Shown here one piece after another: positions 10,640-23,600 of a stretch of 64,000 bases of DNA. Source of the DNA: Toxotes chatareus (Eukaryota > Chordata > Actinopteri > Toxotidae). The DNA is taken from NCBI GenBank assembly GCA_016801885.1, contig CM028894.1:9679241-9743240 (forward strand), in the 5' to 3' direction. Both the position numbers and the translations under genes were made by a program. The notes beneath the pieces are model-generated. The model had not been told where the DNA came from. It worked only from the letters and a program-made list of their open reading frames with translations, and searched no databases. How positions within the stretch are numbered: position 1 is the first letter of the stretch; each line of letters starts with the position of its first letter.

Positions 10640-11110
10640 GTAACACCTTCACTGACGCTAATTGCAACAGTGTTTGGCACAGAGCTGCCATGACAGTAAC
10701 TAGCCTATATGGTGTGTCAAGGGGCCAATAAGACATCCCTGTCCTCATCGCCAGCTAATCAAGCTGCCTTGATTACTTTCCATGCATGTCTTTTCTCCCT
10801 CCCTCCTTCTCTCTCCTCCTCTCTCTCCCTCTCTCTCTCTGTCAGGCCTTGACACGTCCTTGTTTAGCTCTCCTCTCCTCAACGCCTACCCCCCACCCCA
10901 GGTTTTCCCCCCTCTTTGATTAGCCGAGACATTTGCATGGTCACTACACATTTTTCATTTTAGAAGTCATTATGCATTAGTGGCTCCTGATCGCCCGCCT
11001 TGACTAATCCTGATGAACTGAAAATCACAGCTGAAGGTCAACTTCCAGCCGGCCCCGCTGCACATTCATATTCATATTCAAACAAATCCTGCCTCCATTG
11101 TTCATTAGGG
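10640..11110. promoter_or_regulatory. Candidate conserved noncoding element, intron 3
   Basis: A mixed-composition block with homeodomain- and POU-like words: an exact ATTTGCAT octamer at 10931-10938, a tandem ATTCATATTCATATTC near 11066-11081, and CTAATC/GATTA motifs. A pyrimidine-rich repeat sits inside it (10795-10845). FOXP2 introns in vertebrates are known to hold many conserved noncoding elements; conservation here is inferred from composition only. Confidence 0.25.
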
Positions 11111-14100
11111 TCTTAGAGAGAAGGGACTCCATCTAAGGTGGAAGAGGTGGAGGAGGAGGAGGATGTTGTGGTACATCTCTTTTCTTCTCTGGACTCCTCA
11201 ATGCGAGAGCGCAAAAAAGAAAATGCATTCACAATAAGCGAGGTGCTGAACAAAAGCCGTCAAAAGTTGCAAATTAAACAGTCTGTGTGTAATTATGCAA
11301 ATGCTGTGCTTACACCTTCAATGTTATTAACCCTTGAAGGTACATTTGCTAGGTAAGTAATTACCCCTGCAGTCACTCCTCGTTTTGTGTTGCATACCAT
11401 GACAATGGGACGAGTGCAGCTGAGAAACAACATGAGAGATGCACTCATTAAGACTATTAATTGGATGCTGGCTCAAAGATGTTTTGGTTCACAAAAGGGA
11501 TGCAGGCTTAAGACATGTTGGATTTAACACAAATGTATGCGCATCCATATATAGAGTGGAATTAAAAATAAATTTCACAAACAGCTTCTTCTTTGTCTAA
11601 GTGGTGAAATGTGAGCATTCGTAGATACCTGTAAATTAATAATGCAGCATTTCAGCAACAATGAATAAAAACCAAACAAGACTTCAACAAAGAAGAGGAG
11701 GGAAAAAAAAAATCAACACAGCAAACAACTAGGTTCTGAAAGTGGGAAGTTCCTCTTACACTTTCATTAGCTTTTTAGAGATGTAATGGGTGATAATCAT
11801 CTTCATTTCATGACTGCTCCAAACAAAAAGAGGGGAAGAATAAGGGAGAAAAGGCAGGAGGAAGAAAGAGAGGGGAGAAAAGGCACTGGCCCACGTCCAT
11901 TGTGAAGTGCAGCATAATGCTAATTCCAGCATTTAACTGCATGCTTTTCTGCTTGACGTATCAGAGGCTCCAAGATGAAAGCAGATAAGTAATTGCTCTC
12001 CTGGTTCTTATTCTTCACTGACAACCCATAAATTTAATTTTACACACACGTTCATTTACATTTTCGAGTATATGACATGATAATTGCAGGAATATAACAC
12101 CTCCATTCTGCGGGATACTGCACGAGGGCTTGATTGACGTGAGCGGTGAATTGAAAGGAACAGGAGGCTGAATTGCCTCTCCTAGAAATGATTTTGCCAC
12201 GAAGGGATAAAATTAATGAGCATTTACTAGACGATGGCAATGGCATAAACATCCACACACCGTGAATAGACTCTTTTTCATAGAAGAGGAGCCATGATAT
12301 CCAATTGGGCTATGGCTCTGTTTCTCTGTAGTCCAAAAGGATATATTTCCAGTGCTGGTGCACAAAAAATATTAATGTGATTTATTAAATTGTTTGAAAT
12401 TAACTGCAGCTGATGTGGCCACTGGGAACCTTAATAATAGAAAAGGTGCTTCTCCTGTTTTTAATAGTGCAAATTTGGAGAAAAAAGAGTTACCTCCATA
12501 TGAGCTTTGGAAAAGTCATTTGAATGTCACCCCTTGCATAAAAGGACATTTGTAAGAAACATGGTCGTTTTAAACTGTGCTCACCATTTGAACCCTTATT
12601 TGTTTATGTCCCTTGTCTTAAAGTGAAGGATGAGCTGTATTGACATGAACTTTGAAGCCATGTGGTTTGCCCTCAGAGTTGGAGAGCAAAACAAAGGACC
12701 TTTAAATTGGCTCCTGATGTGAAAACACTGGTGGGACCCTCACTAGAACAAGCAGATCATTACACCACTCTTGTCACACCCGCAGCCTGTAACCAGCCTC
12801 TCCAAAGGCTCGCAAAAGGTCAAGCTCTTCTACAGAGAGCTCAGGTATCTCTTCCAGGCAAAGCTGGCACCCAAGTTCCTTGTTATGTTTGATTAAACTG
12901 GGCATTCTGGCATTAAATGCAAAACATCACATCTCTACTGCATGGTGCTCGCTGGCTGGCTAACACAGCCGCCTGCCTCCAACTGTCCGGACCAATGGAC
13001 AAACTTCCAGCAATTACAAGCACTCCGCCGTGTGGTGCTTTATCTTTAGAGCAATGAGTTTTTATGAGTGAACACAAATTACCTAAAGCAGGAGATAAGT
13101 GGTGTATCAGAGTTCAAACTTAAACAATTAAAGTCCAGCACTGAGGAATTCCTTTTATTCGATTTCCTTCTGTACAATTCACTTAGCAGCAATAAGCACG
13201 TGGGGAAACTGCTGATTACGCGTCGGCCATAAACATTATGGGGGCAGCGAACACGGGGCGGTTATCAACAGCAGAAGTTGTTCCTGTAGCACTGGACAAG
13301 GGACTGAGCTGCGCTACAGACACAGCTGAGATAAATGCAATGAAAAATGGAAGGGTCCTAGTCAGTAATTACTGTGGATCCTTGGCAGGGTGAGTCACTG
13401 CTAATTAAGCCACTAGCTTCATTTTACACACGGAAAGAGAGAGAACGAAACCATGGGGAAAAAAAGGGAGAAACCTCGCCACAGCCACCCACCGTTCCCT
13501 ATTTCATCTGAGTCTCCTGAGCATCCCAGGGGGCGCAGGGCCCAAACTCAGACTCCCCCCAACCCCACCCCTTGTAGCTTGTGGACTTCTGACCTCTCAG
13601 CTCCCTTTCAGCTGACACTGCTCATTTACTAGCCAATTACTGCCACACGATTATTGATAGCTTGGACTCTCCAGTGGAGGACCACCAAGGCTACAGGGCA
13701 GCTGGCCTGGCAAGTGTCTCACTCTTAAGTTCAAGTGTGCGGTACGCAAGAAGTACATGTGCTTACTATGTACAAATCACACACACACATGTATGCGTGC
13801 AAGCTACACTCACTCAAATGCATGTCGTGTTTTCAGCTTAGGGAGATCAATACTCTGGATTGTCAGGACTGAAGCTAAGTAGATTACTAAATGTTTTCCT
13901 AAATCAATTTCCATAGCAGTGTGGCAACAGTGCATGGGAAGTGCAATTTATCATAACATAAAGACCCATCATGTAAAAGCCTTTAATAAAAAGCCTGAGG
14001 AGACTGAGATGGGCTTAGGACAATTTCCATATTGATTTATCCCTACATGCAGATAGTCATTGATTAAGCCTCTCGAATGTGGTGTACACCAGTGTAGCTG

Positions 14101-16479
14101 GGCGACATAGCTTGTGCACATTGTTTGTGTCATTATCAGTACAAATTGTCACACCTTTATCATTAAACTGGCACAATTCACTCCCGACTGATGCCTCCCT
14201 GCAGGTGTACATATTTCAAGAGTAAATGGGGGCGACGGTTGGAGGGGGAGTGTGAGAGGGAGAGAATTAAAAAAGAAAGTGCAGAGAGAGCGGAGAGTGC
14301 TGAAATAGAAAGAAAGTGAGAGAGAGAGCACAAGTATGGGGGGGGCACTTCCTCTGATGTTGCAGGTAATATGGCCTCCACTGGATCAGCCTCTTCATCA
14401 GTGACACACAGTAAATTACAAGTGCTTCAAGCAGCTCAGTGAATTATAGTTCATCACTTGGAAAGGCTTTCCCCCTCACCACCGGGGCCCAGGCGTATCA
14501 GATCTGCCGGTTAGGATCCAATTAACACCCTGGCCAGAATCATCAGATTGCATGTGTAAGGGCTGGTATAACTCGTTTATTGCACCCATGTATCTTCTGT
14601 CACAAGGTAAATTTGTTGCTGCTACATCAAAGGTCTGAGCTACTTTTTTTTTTTTTTTATCCCTCCCTCCCTCTCACTTTCTCTTGATCCCCCAAACTCA
14701 GCTACCTCGCCTTGGGGTTGCATTTCAACTTCTTTTGCATCACAATGATGAACCTGCTCTGTCCTCGCAATTTAGCAATCTTGTCCTGTAGGTGTTGTAA
14801 ATGCAGGAAAAAAGAGAGGTAGGGAGGGAGATGGGGAGTGAAAAAAAAAATCTTGTTTTCTGGTTACAAAAGCAGTAACCAAGGGTGTTTGACTTAAAAT
14901 GTGCTGACGTTTTTTTTTCTTTTTCTCTCTCAGAGTCAACAGAAGTTTTCCTCATGAATAACATAATATTTTCCCCCTCTCTTTTTTCCCTTCGCTGTGA
15001 TAATTTTTCTCTATTTTCAGATCCAACCAGAGGGGATGCAGTGGAAAGATATATTCATAAATGTAAATGTGAACTACCATCCTTTAGCCATGCGAGCTGG
15101 CGCCAGCTAAGCTATACTGAAACCTAGCGTCGCAGCCCTTTTCCCTGCATCTGTGTGTGAGTGTGTGTGTGTTCCGGATGAACGCCAATAAGCAGATGAG
15201 AGCTGCTATGGAGATAATATTGGCTCAGTGGTGAGACGTGTAGACCTGACCTTTAAAAGTGTGACACTTCCTAGGATGGCCCAGTGCCCACAGCCAATGT
15301 GACTGGCCTGGGCAGGAAGAATTGTAGAATTCACAGAAAACAGGGCTAAATCTCTTCCTATCCATAAACCAACCATAAAACCTAAAATATTTTCATTCAG
15401 ACTTAAAGTCGAATGTTGCACAGATGGCATGGAGGTTATTAGTCTCGTAAAAAGGTATTCACAGCTTGATAGTGTGAAAGGGGCAAAGCAGCAGTCCCAA
15501 CACTAACTCGGGGTAAGATCAGTGGTTTTGCGTGGTTAAGAATTGGACAATAATTGCAAACAGAAAGAAGGGTCAGGGAGAACCTTCACACTGTCAAGCC
15601 CTCATGAGACAGGGTTAGGGGGTAACTCCACCTGTTTTATATGTGCTGCCTGACATATAGATGTGGTGGCTGTGTCACAATGAGAGCCTCAGGGTGACAT
15701 GTTAGGAGGAGGAGATGTGGTAAGGTGGCCGGGTGGTGTCTGGGTCGCCTTAGCCCTCGCTGCAGTTCATTTTCTGAGAGTTCTAGTGAATCTTGAGCTG
15801 TTCCTCCAGCCCACCGAGTGTTAAGCTGCTTGAAGTCCAACTCTGCCCTGTTCCTTATCAATAATGATCAATAGAGCCACTAACAAACGACTTGCACTAA
15901 GTCACTTCTGGCAGTGTAAGAACTTTAAGCAAGAGTCATTGTGCTTGTGTTTGTGTATGAGTGCAGGCTGTGTGTAGATGCATTATGCACGTGTGTGTGT
16001 GTGTGCGAGCGAAACAACTGTCAGATTCATAGGCCTCTGTAATCCTCTCCGCCTCTCCTTGTCCGCGTTTCTTTATTTGTATTCCAAATGTCAGTGTATA
16101 AATGCCTTTCAGAGGGGGGATATTGCCACAGAGAGAGGAGAGTGAGGGGAGAGAGGAGCAGAGGAGAATGGAGCAGGGAAGAGAGGGTGTTGTGTGCCTT
16201 GGGAGAGCCGTGTAAGCAGCATGGCGGAGGCACGGGGATTTACAGGGAGAAATAGGTGTTTATTGAGTGCTCCCGTGGGCTTACTGTGTAATAATAGACC
16301 TGTCACATTACGCAAATGTGGAGAAGCAGCTTGTGTGTGTGTTTGTATGTGTGTTTGTGGGACTGTTTTTTTTTCCTTTCTTTTTTTTTTTTTTTACATG
16401 TGTGTGTGCGTGCATGTGGATGCCAGAGCTGCCTGCCTCCGCATCATCAACTCCTGAGAAGCAGCGATGAGCGAGCGGA

Positions 16480-16880
16480 TAGAATTAGTCAGGCGAGAGC
16501 CTTTAGCCGCTAATACGCGTAATTAAAACTGCAAGCTGAGGCACTTAGATGCTTGTGTACTAAATAATTTACATGCCATGATCTATGGATCATTTCCTGC
16601 ACTTAAATACCAAAGATGGGAGAACAAGAAGAGAGAAAAAAGACTGGCAGAGGATTTATCAGTGTCTCTGCCATAAGCAGGATGTCATGGTAATATTAAT
16701 CCCTTTCACACTTTCTACTATGCTAATCATACAAGGGGATCAATCCGCGTGATTTCTCCAGTGGAAAACATGCAGCTTGATTGCCGCTGACTCTTATCAA
16801 GCCATGAAGCTAATAAAATATTGCACTATAGCAGCCATTGTGGCCTCATAATCCAGGTAAATAATGCAGCTTTATTGGGT
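16480..16880. promoter_or_regulatory. Candidate conserved noncoding element, intron 3
   Basis: Low-repeat sequence with many homeodomain-type cores (GTAATTAAAAC at 16518-16528, TAATATTAATC near 16691, GCTAATCA near 16723, GCTAATAAAAT near 16808). It lies between simple-repeat tracts and has a texture typical of deeply conserved enhancers. No alignment could be made. Confidence 0.25.
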
Positions 16881-18201
16881 AAACTCCCTCAAGACAAGAA
16901 TAAAAGAAAAAAAAAGTGGTACTGACAAGAAGGAAGAAATAGAACAATAAGAATAGCAAAACAAGGGTTTTTAATCAAGTAAGAGTTTCTACCGCTTTAT
17001 ACTGATATTTGCACAATGAAGTATTACAGCTAAAATGTCATTTGAAATGAGTGGATTCAAGGGCACGCGGCAGCACATTCCCACTGCAGAAATGATCTCG
17101 AACCAGAATGCACCAAGCCCTGTTTGTGCTGGTGTGTATCACCGAGAGAGTCAGCGGCGCCTCTCCAATGATGCTGTGCATGGAGACTTTTTGGAACAAA
17201 GAGGTGAGGATGTTAATAAAGGCTGGATCAACAGATGGATTAGTTGGGAGCTGAGGACAGGCCGATCAGCAGGCCTCTCTGATTCATACTGATTCATATC
17301 ACCAACACGAGGCAAGGATGGAGTAAGCAATGTAAATATTCAATATTTACCATCTGCTGGTGTTATTAGAGGCTGGGGCTTGGACATGGGCTGACGGTTA
17401 TCATGCACCCACACTGCTCTCATTCAATATTGTTCTTCCTGCCATGTATGTATTGTACTTGGTGACTATGGAGGCATTTGTAGATCAGGATCCCATTTGT
17501 TTGAATCGATTCACTTTGGCATACAGAACCTCAAACAGAGGCTGCAGAGAGCGCTTGTTTAATGAACACTTCTTTTTTTTTTTCCCATGGCTAAATCAAT
17601 AATAAAAAATATATATATATACTCGAATAAACAGTCTTTAAAAATATGTTCATAATTCCGTTTCCATTGTGTGTGAATATACTGATAATATCAACGCTCT
17701 TGATGAGGTTGAATTATTTAAATACAAAAGCATGACTGAGTCTTTGCCAACCTTATCTCTTCGCCAGTGCATAATTAGGTACACAGGGGTGTGACTCCAA
17801 TTGAAGGTGTCGCCATTGTTAGACTGTGAAAATATCAACGGGTGAGGTTAACGCCAATTTCCCATCATTAATGAAATGCACAGAGCTTCTAATGAGGTAA
17901 ACCATTGCTCCTTGATATTACTTATTAGCCGAGTGGAGGGCACAAACTCCCCACACTTCAATTTCAAATGGCTAAAAATAAATTAAATAAAAAAATACTA
18001 ATAATAAAAACACAGAGCAGATGTCAAGGGGCCTTACATAATTTGAGGCAGGAAAACCAACTAACTGTCTTGTTGACTTAAACGAGCAGAATGAAAAGCC
18101 TTGCTGGTGTGAAAAAAGTCTTAACACCAGGAAGAAAGGAGGATCGCAGGCAATGTGTTAATGTGTATATATGTGAGAGTGTGTACTCTGCGTGCAACTG
18201 C

Positions 18202-18225
18202 TGTGTGTGTGTGTGTGTGTGTGTG
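18202..18225 (+). repeat. (TG)n microsatellite
   Basis: 24-bp perfect array about 0.6 kb downstream of the exon 3 donor in the sense direction. Confidence 0.93.
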
Positions 18226-18818
18226 CATATGTGTACAAGTGTGACCTTTTTCAAATCACTGACAACAGAAATAGACAGCTCTACGAATCAATAAGGTAAA
18301 TTAGCGTCGAAGAGTGAAATTGACAGGCAGTTAAAATTAGCTGTCTGTGTAACCCACTAGTCAGGCTGACATGTCTTCACAAATAATAACTAACCTCTGG
18401 ATATTCCGTGTCAACAGCACTATGGATCTAGTTAGAAAGGTATATGGATCAAAAATGTCCTCCAATTTGTCATCCCACTATATAACCTTTGGACATAGTT
18501 GAAGTATTAACTATTGTCCAGGTTGATGGACAATATACATCTAGTGTTTTTAGACCATAAAATGAATACTTGAAAATGGACAGGCATCCTATGGATAAAA
18601 ACCCTGCTGTCTGATTTGATCTGTCTCTGTTGTGTTTTTCTTGCGTCTATGTGACGCTTAGTTTCCCGGGGACTGGCTTGTCCAGCTTTAGGATTCCAAT
18701 GACAGGTCCGAGGATTGCATTGGCAAATCAAACACACTTGTGGAACAGAGGAAATCTTCTTTTCGGAGGAGCATGTATTATGGATGGACTTAGGAGATTA
18801 GACGGGGAGCTGCTTTAC

Positions 18819-18908
18819 CTGCAGTGGACGCTGCTTGTCCTGGCTCTTTGGAGATTTGAGGCCACTGCCTGGCTGCTGCAAGAGTAATTGCCTCGCTGCT
18901 TGTAGGGC
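18819..18908 (-). CDS. foxp2: foxp2 exon 3: start of Q-rich domain
   Basis: Encodes 30 residues, starting ALQAARQLLLQQPGSGLKSP and ending in DKQRPLQ (protein residues 60-89). This matches the vertebrate FOXP2 block, with PGSG where the human protein has QTSG. The acceptor is a long pyrimidine stretch ending tcttcccag; the donor is CAG followed by GTAAAG. Length is 90 nt with phase 0 at both ends, so skipping it would keep the frame. The conserved LKSPKS-DKQRPLQ segment lies at the edge of the Q-rich transcriptional regulatory region. Introns of about 18.4 kb upstream and 9.5 kb downstream flank it, the two longest seen between coding exons here. Confidence 0.96.
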
Positions 18909-20574
18909 CTGGGAAGAAAAGAGCACAAGAGCACAAGTGTGAAAAAAAGTAGAGAGAAAGAGAGATGGGGAAGAAGGGAGGGAGGAAAAGAGACACTGAA
19001 AATAAACTATTAGATTTCCTGAAACTGACAGCAGAGATGGTTCAAATTTTTTCTGGGACAAAACAGTCATCTCTGACTGAAAACCCTGGTATTTTCCGCC
19101 ACATGTCTGGTGTGGTTAACACCACGATGAGGATACGTTTTAGTAACAATTCACAGAGCTGTGATCAAGGATAAATACAATTTGTCTAGAGCACCCCTGA
19201 AGAAGAGGGTGGAGGGGGTGCTGGGCTAAAAAAAAAAAAAAAAAAATGGCAGAGCGTCAGTAGAATTGACCTGTCTAGTGTGTGCTCAACTGAAATACCC
19301 ACTTCTCTCTGCAAATTACTTCCACATTTGCATATTCATAATATCAATTTGAAGTAGAGGCAGCACCATGTGAAGTGTCTCTGGGAGGTGTAATTAAAGT
19401 TGACAAAATCAACATCAGATTACATTTAGAGTGAATTAACTAGCAGCCCAGGTTTTACACTATGCATTAAGGGTGCTTATGAGCAGAGGATGGGTGATAG
19501 ATAGATAGAGAGAGATGGGTAGGTAGGTAGATAGAGAAAGAGAGACCTTTCCCTGCCTTGATGAAATTAGTTCACAGCTGTTTACTCATGGCACGAAGAG
19601 AAAAATCATATTTGTAAATTGTAAAATTTGTCATCAACACCCTTTGATGTGTTTGCCAGACATGGAGACGATAAGAATCAGAGAAGCTGCGATGTGGCGT
19701 AATTTATTTCTCTAGGGTTTGATGGGATTACAGATCTCCTCCTGCCTGGCTGTGTGTACTGAATGCGTGTGACGAGCGAGCTCCAGCTTCACAGGTACGG
19801 TGGCAGCTGGGCTAGCAGCTTCACTCCAATTCTTCAAGAGCAGATGGATGAAAGAGTCTGGCAGAAAAGAACATTGTGCACTACTGCTGCGGCTCCACAC
19901 AGCCGTATACCTTGTATTCTTCAGGCCCACAAGCATCAAGTGGGAGAGGAGAGGTACAAAAAAAAAAAAAAAAAAAAACACACATATGCACACACACACA
20001 CAACACAACAACTTCACAGGTGTTTCTGTTTTTGATGAAAAAAGAAGAGGACGAGTAGGAGGAGAAGCAAGAAATAAGAAAAAAAAATAAAACTCAGATG
20101 GAGAGTGACACTTCCTCAGGAATCAGGGGTGCTCATTTTATTTTCTGGTGCTTGCCAGTATCCATGACAACAGCTGCCTTGACAGGGCGTGCATATGGCG
20201 CAGCTCTGCCAGCTGGTGGGAACAATGTTTGAACTAGTACATTGAGATCCTGAGCAAACAGGAGGAGAAGACAGGAGAGAGAGGGAGCGAGAGGGAGGCA
20301 GTAAAAAAATGAGAGAGAGGGGAGAGAGAAAAAAAAGTTGCCACGTCTTAACCCATCAGGGAATATAGCCACCCCCCTGATCAATTATGAAAAGACAGAG
20401 CTGGGGGGGTAGGTGCTTGGAGAGGTGGTGGTGGTGGTGGGGGGCTCTGTCTGTCTGGCTGCTCAGGAGGAGCCAGACTTTCTGAACTAAAGTAAACAAA
20501 CATTACACTGGCACTGGGTCCTAACTGCATTGATCTGTCTCCTTGGTAAGAGGAGCCTAGTCGCCATTGGTTTA

Positions 20575-20632
20575 TGTGTGTGTGTGTGTGTGTACTGTGA
20601 CATCTGTAAGCTGAGACATGGCCTTTCTTCAG

Positions 20633-20676
<44 letters not shown>
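20575..20676 (+). repeat. Inverted (TG)n ... (CA)n pair
   Basis: (TG)n at 20575-20593 and (CA)n at 20634-20676 are separated by 40 nt. As complementary arrays they could pair into a hairpin. Confidence 0.85.
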
Positions 20677-20678
<2 letters not shown>

Positions 20679-23600
20679 TAGAAAAAGTTGCTTGTAGCAC
20701 ACACTAAATGACACCCGAGCACCTGCAGCAGGCAGACACACACAGGCGTGAAGCGTTGCTGTTTGTGGACTTTTTAAAAATCAAACATTGCTTGACTTTC
20801 GCTTCCTTTAACTGAACACAAAAGACAAAACAAATTCCTTGAATGCAGCCAATCACTTTGCTAATTAAAACACAGGGCCTAATTAATCTCACCATGATTG
20901 GTGAATCAAAGTAATTATAAGGCTTATTGAGTCCTGCACACTGTAGTTAGAAGGGAAGGCTGCTTGATGAGAGCAGCCCAAGGTAGCTGTCTGGAAGAAA
21001 TGTTTATCCATGTGTGAATCAATAATGACTCGCTGTGTTATACCCAAAGTCAAAAGAGCCACTCAATATATTACACACAGGCAGGAATACAAAGAAAGAG
21101 ATGTTTTTAACTGCACTTCCAATGTCCATGCCAGGTAAATATGGAGGGAGGTGAAGGTATGAGAGGTGACGCAGAGGGGTGAAGCTGAGAGATCAACTAC
21201 ACCAGGCTTATTAGAAAAGAAGTCTGCTCAGACTGCATAAAGAGTACTTCTCCAAACATAACACAGACCTTATCAACACCGGGCAAACTTTTCCAGAGTG
21301 GTTTGTCATGCCTGAAACTGTCTGTCACCTCTCCTGTGGAAGTGGGGTTAGCCATTTTTCTGAGAGTCTGTGACAGTGTGAAAGGTAAGGGAGGAAAAAA
21401 AAAAAAAAAGTCCTGTCCCCTCACTTTCAGTGGCTCTGAGTATTCAGCCATTACAGTAAAAAGCACCAATTTGTGCCACCCACTTCCCACTCCACAGAGA
21501 TGGCAAGCTGAAGCCCATCTCAAAGCACAAAAAGCACCAAATGCCAAGGAAAGTCATCAAAAGTTTGCTGAAGAGCTGCTGGAGCGGACAAAAACACAGA
21601 TGAGTGCAGAAGCACCGTCTATTTAACCTGGGTTGCTATGCACGGAAAAATGACATCCCCAGTCTATTAATGCACACATTGTATAAACAGCACAATGTGA
21701 CACATTCTTCAGAATGAGAGAGCAAGCCAGACAGAAAGAGAGAGAGAGAGAAAGAGAAAAAGAGCCAGGCCCTGCTATATAAATAACAAGGCACTCAGAG
21801 GCATATTTGATGTTGATATCCATCACTGAGGTTGGAAAAGAGGAAAAAAATAAGACGAGGGAAAATAACACACAGAGCGACCGAGACCGCAACACGGGGA
21901 TCCTTATGAAAATAAGATTCAGCCCAAATGGATCTGGTGTAATTGGTTTCAGATAGTGAGGTCAGGAGAAAGGCGATACAGGCAACTATTATGCGAAACG
22001 GACTGAGAAACAAGAATGTTTACACAGGCATTCCTCTGCTACATTAATAGGCATGCAGAGATCACTGGAGAGGGAGAAAAGGAGAGAGTGAGAGGAGACT
22101 GACAGAGAGGGGACGAGAGAGGAAACTGGAGAAGAGAAAAAAAAAAAAAAAAAAACATATCAGCCACCCATTCATCCCTCCCTCTATCCTCCACTCTCCC
22201 ATGTCCCAGTGTTTGGGGTCTATACAGAGCAGGGTAATAAGGAACGCATATCACAATGCACCTTTGTAAGGAGCATGCAAAGATCTTAAACAAGCATGAA
22301 ATACATTAGCAGACCCCGCAATACTGGGCCCAACCATTACAAATCTCCAGATTGCTTATTGTGTGTGGTGGAGGTGGGGTGCGAGCAAGAAATAAACCAT
22401 CCACGAAGAATGTCACTCTTTCAAATCCACCTGGAGACAGAACGATATGCAGCCATGACATCGGGATTGGATATATCTGAGGGGCTGTGACATTATGTTT
22501 GGACAGTGCAGATCACTTCCTGGCTCAGGTCACGTTGGGAGTTGTCGTTATTAGGGGCTGTAGCACATATTGGAATGATGACACAGGTGTGAAATAAGCT
22601 GCCCTCAACAGGTACATCTCCACAGCACCGTGGCCTCAACAGGATGATCCCATGCTCCAGAAAGCAGCTGTAAACATGGCATATCAATTGCTGATCAATA
22701 AGAAATGGGTGGCATCGTGATGACACAGTCTTTCTGTGGTGTGCAGAACAGATGTTTCGTGTGTACGCATCTGTGTGTTTGTTACAGGGAGTAAAGGGCT
22801 GCTGTTCAACACTAGGCTGTCGGCCAGAACAACTCCAGTCATGCTGACAGCTTTGACAACTCCCACACACACACACTGGTTGTGTATGTATGTGTGTGCA
22901 TAAGTGCACACACATACATACACAGCACTGCACCACCAGGCTTATCTATCTTTGCTTCCAGGAAACACAGACAAAGAGGGAGTGGGGGGGTGGAGGAAAA
23001 ACGAGAGGCAGAAAAGAAAAAGTGTGACACTTTATCAAGCCGGGTGGGGGGTGGAGGGACTCACACGCCATGAAAAACAAGGCACAAACAGTTTAAGCTG
23101 AACAAACAAACATGGCTGATTGGACTGAGGCTGCTGGCCCGCTGGCGGGGGAGATATGCGCTGACACTCCACACCAAAATATTTACACCCTATCTTCTTA
23201 TATAAGTGGATTCAGGGCAGATGGATGGATGGATACGGATTTGGAGGGGCTGGCTGGAGAGGATAGACAAATGAGAAGAGAAGGGGAGAAGGATAAGACG
23301 TCCCATACAATGTCTGAATACAAAAGTGGGTCCTGAGTTTGTGAAAACAAGCAAAGTGCGACCAGGGAACATCGTCTGAACAGCAGAGGCTCTAAACAGT
23401 CTTCATGCAGGAACAGAAGGGATGCAGCTGGGTGGCGCTGAGATCATAGAAACCGTCCAGAAACAGAAGTGTTATTGCACTACTGATAATAAAGCATGTG
23501 TCTATAAGAGCTAAAATGTGAGATGAGTTTTGTTCCACATCTTTCTTTGTTTTATAAACACTGTTGGAGATGGCTGTGGAGCAAAGGGCAACAATGACTC

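Larger units (their letters stand above)
9347..18818 (-). other. foxp2 intron 3
   Basis: Intron of 9,472 bp. The 200 nt before exon 4 (9350-9560) are pyrimidine-rich in the transcript. The interior is largely AT-rich unique sequence with blocks that look like noncoding regulatory elements (annotated separately), a (TG)n at 18202-18225, and T/A homopolymers at 14645-14658 and 16381-16395. Mammalian FOXP2 has an alternative exon between exons 3 and 4 (encoding ELLPETKLC and onward); no counterpart was recognised here. Confidence 0.88.

Noticed and set aside
15220..15250. A-box-like TGGCTCAGTGG suggesting a tRNA gene or SINE
   Set aside because: No B box or tRNA fold follows within the expected distance.
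9347..18818. Search for the mammalian alternative exon between exons 3 and 4
   Set aside because: No sequence recognisable as encoding the ELLPETKLC segment was found by eye; absence is not proven.
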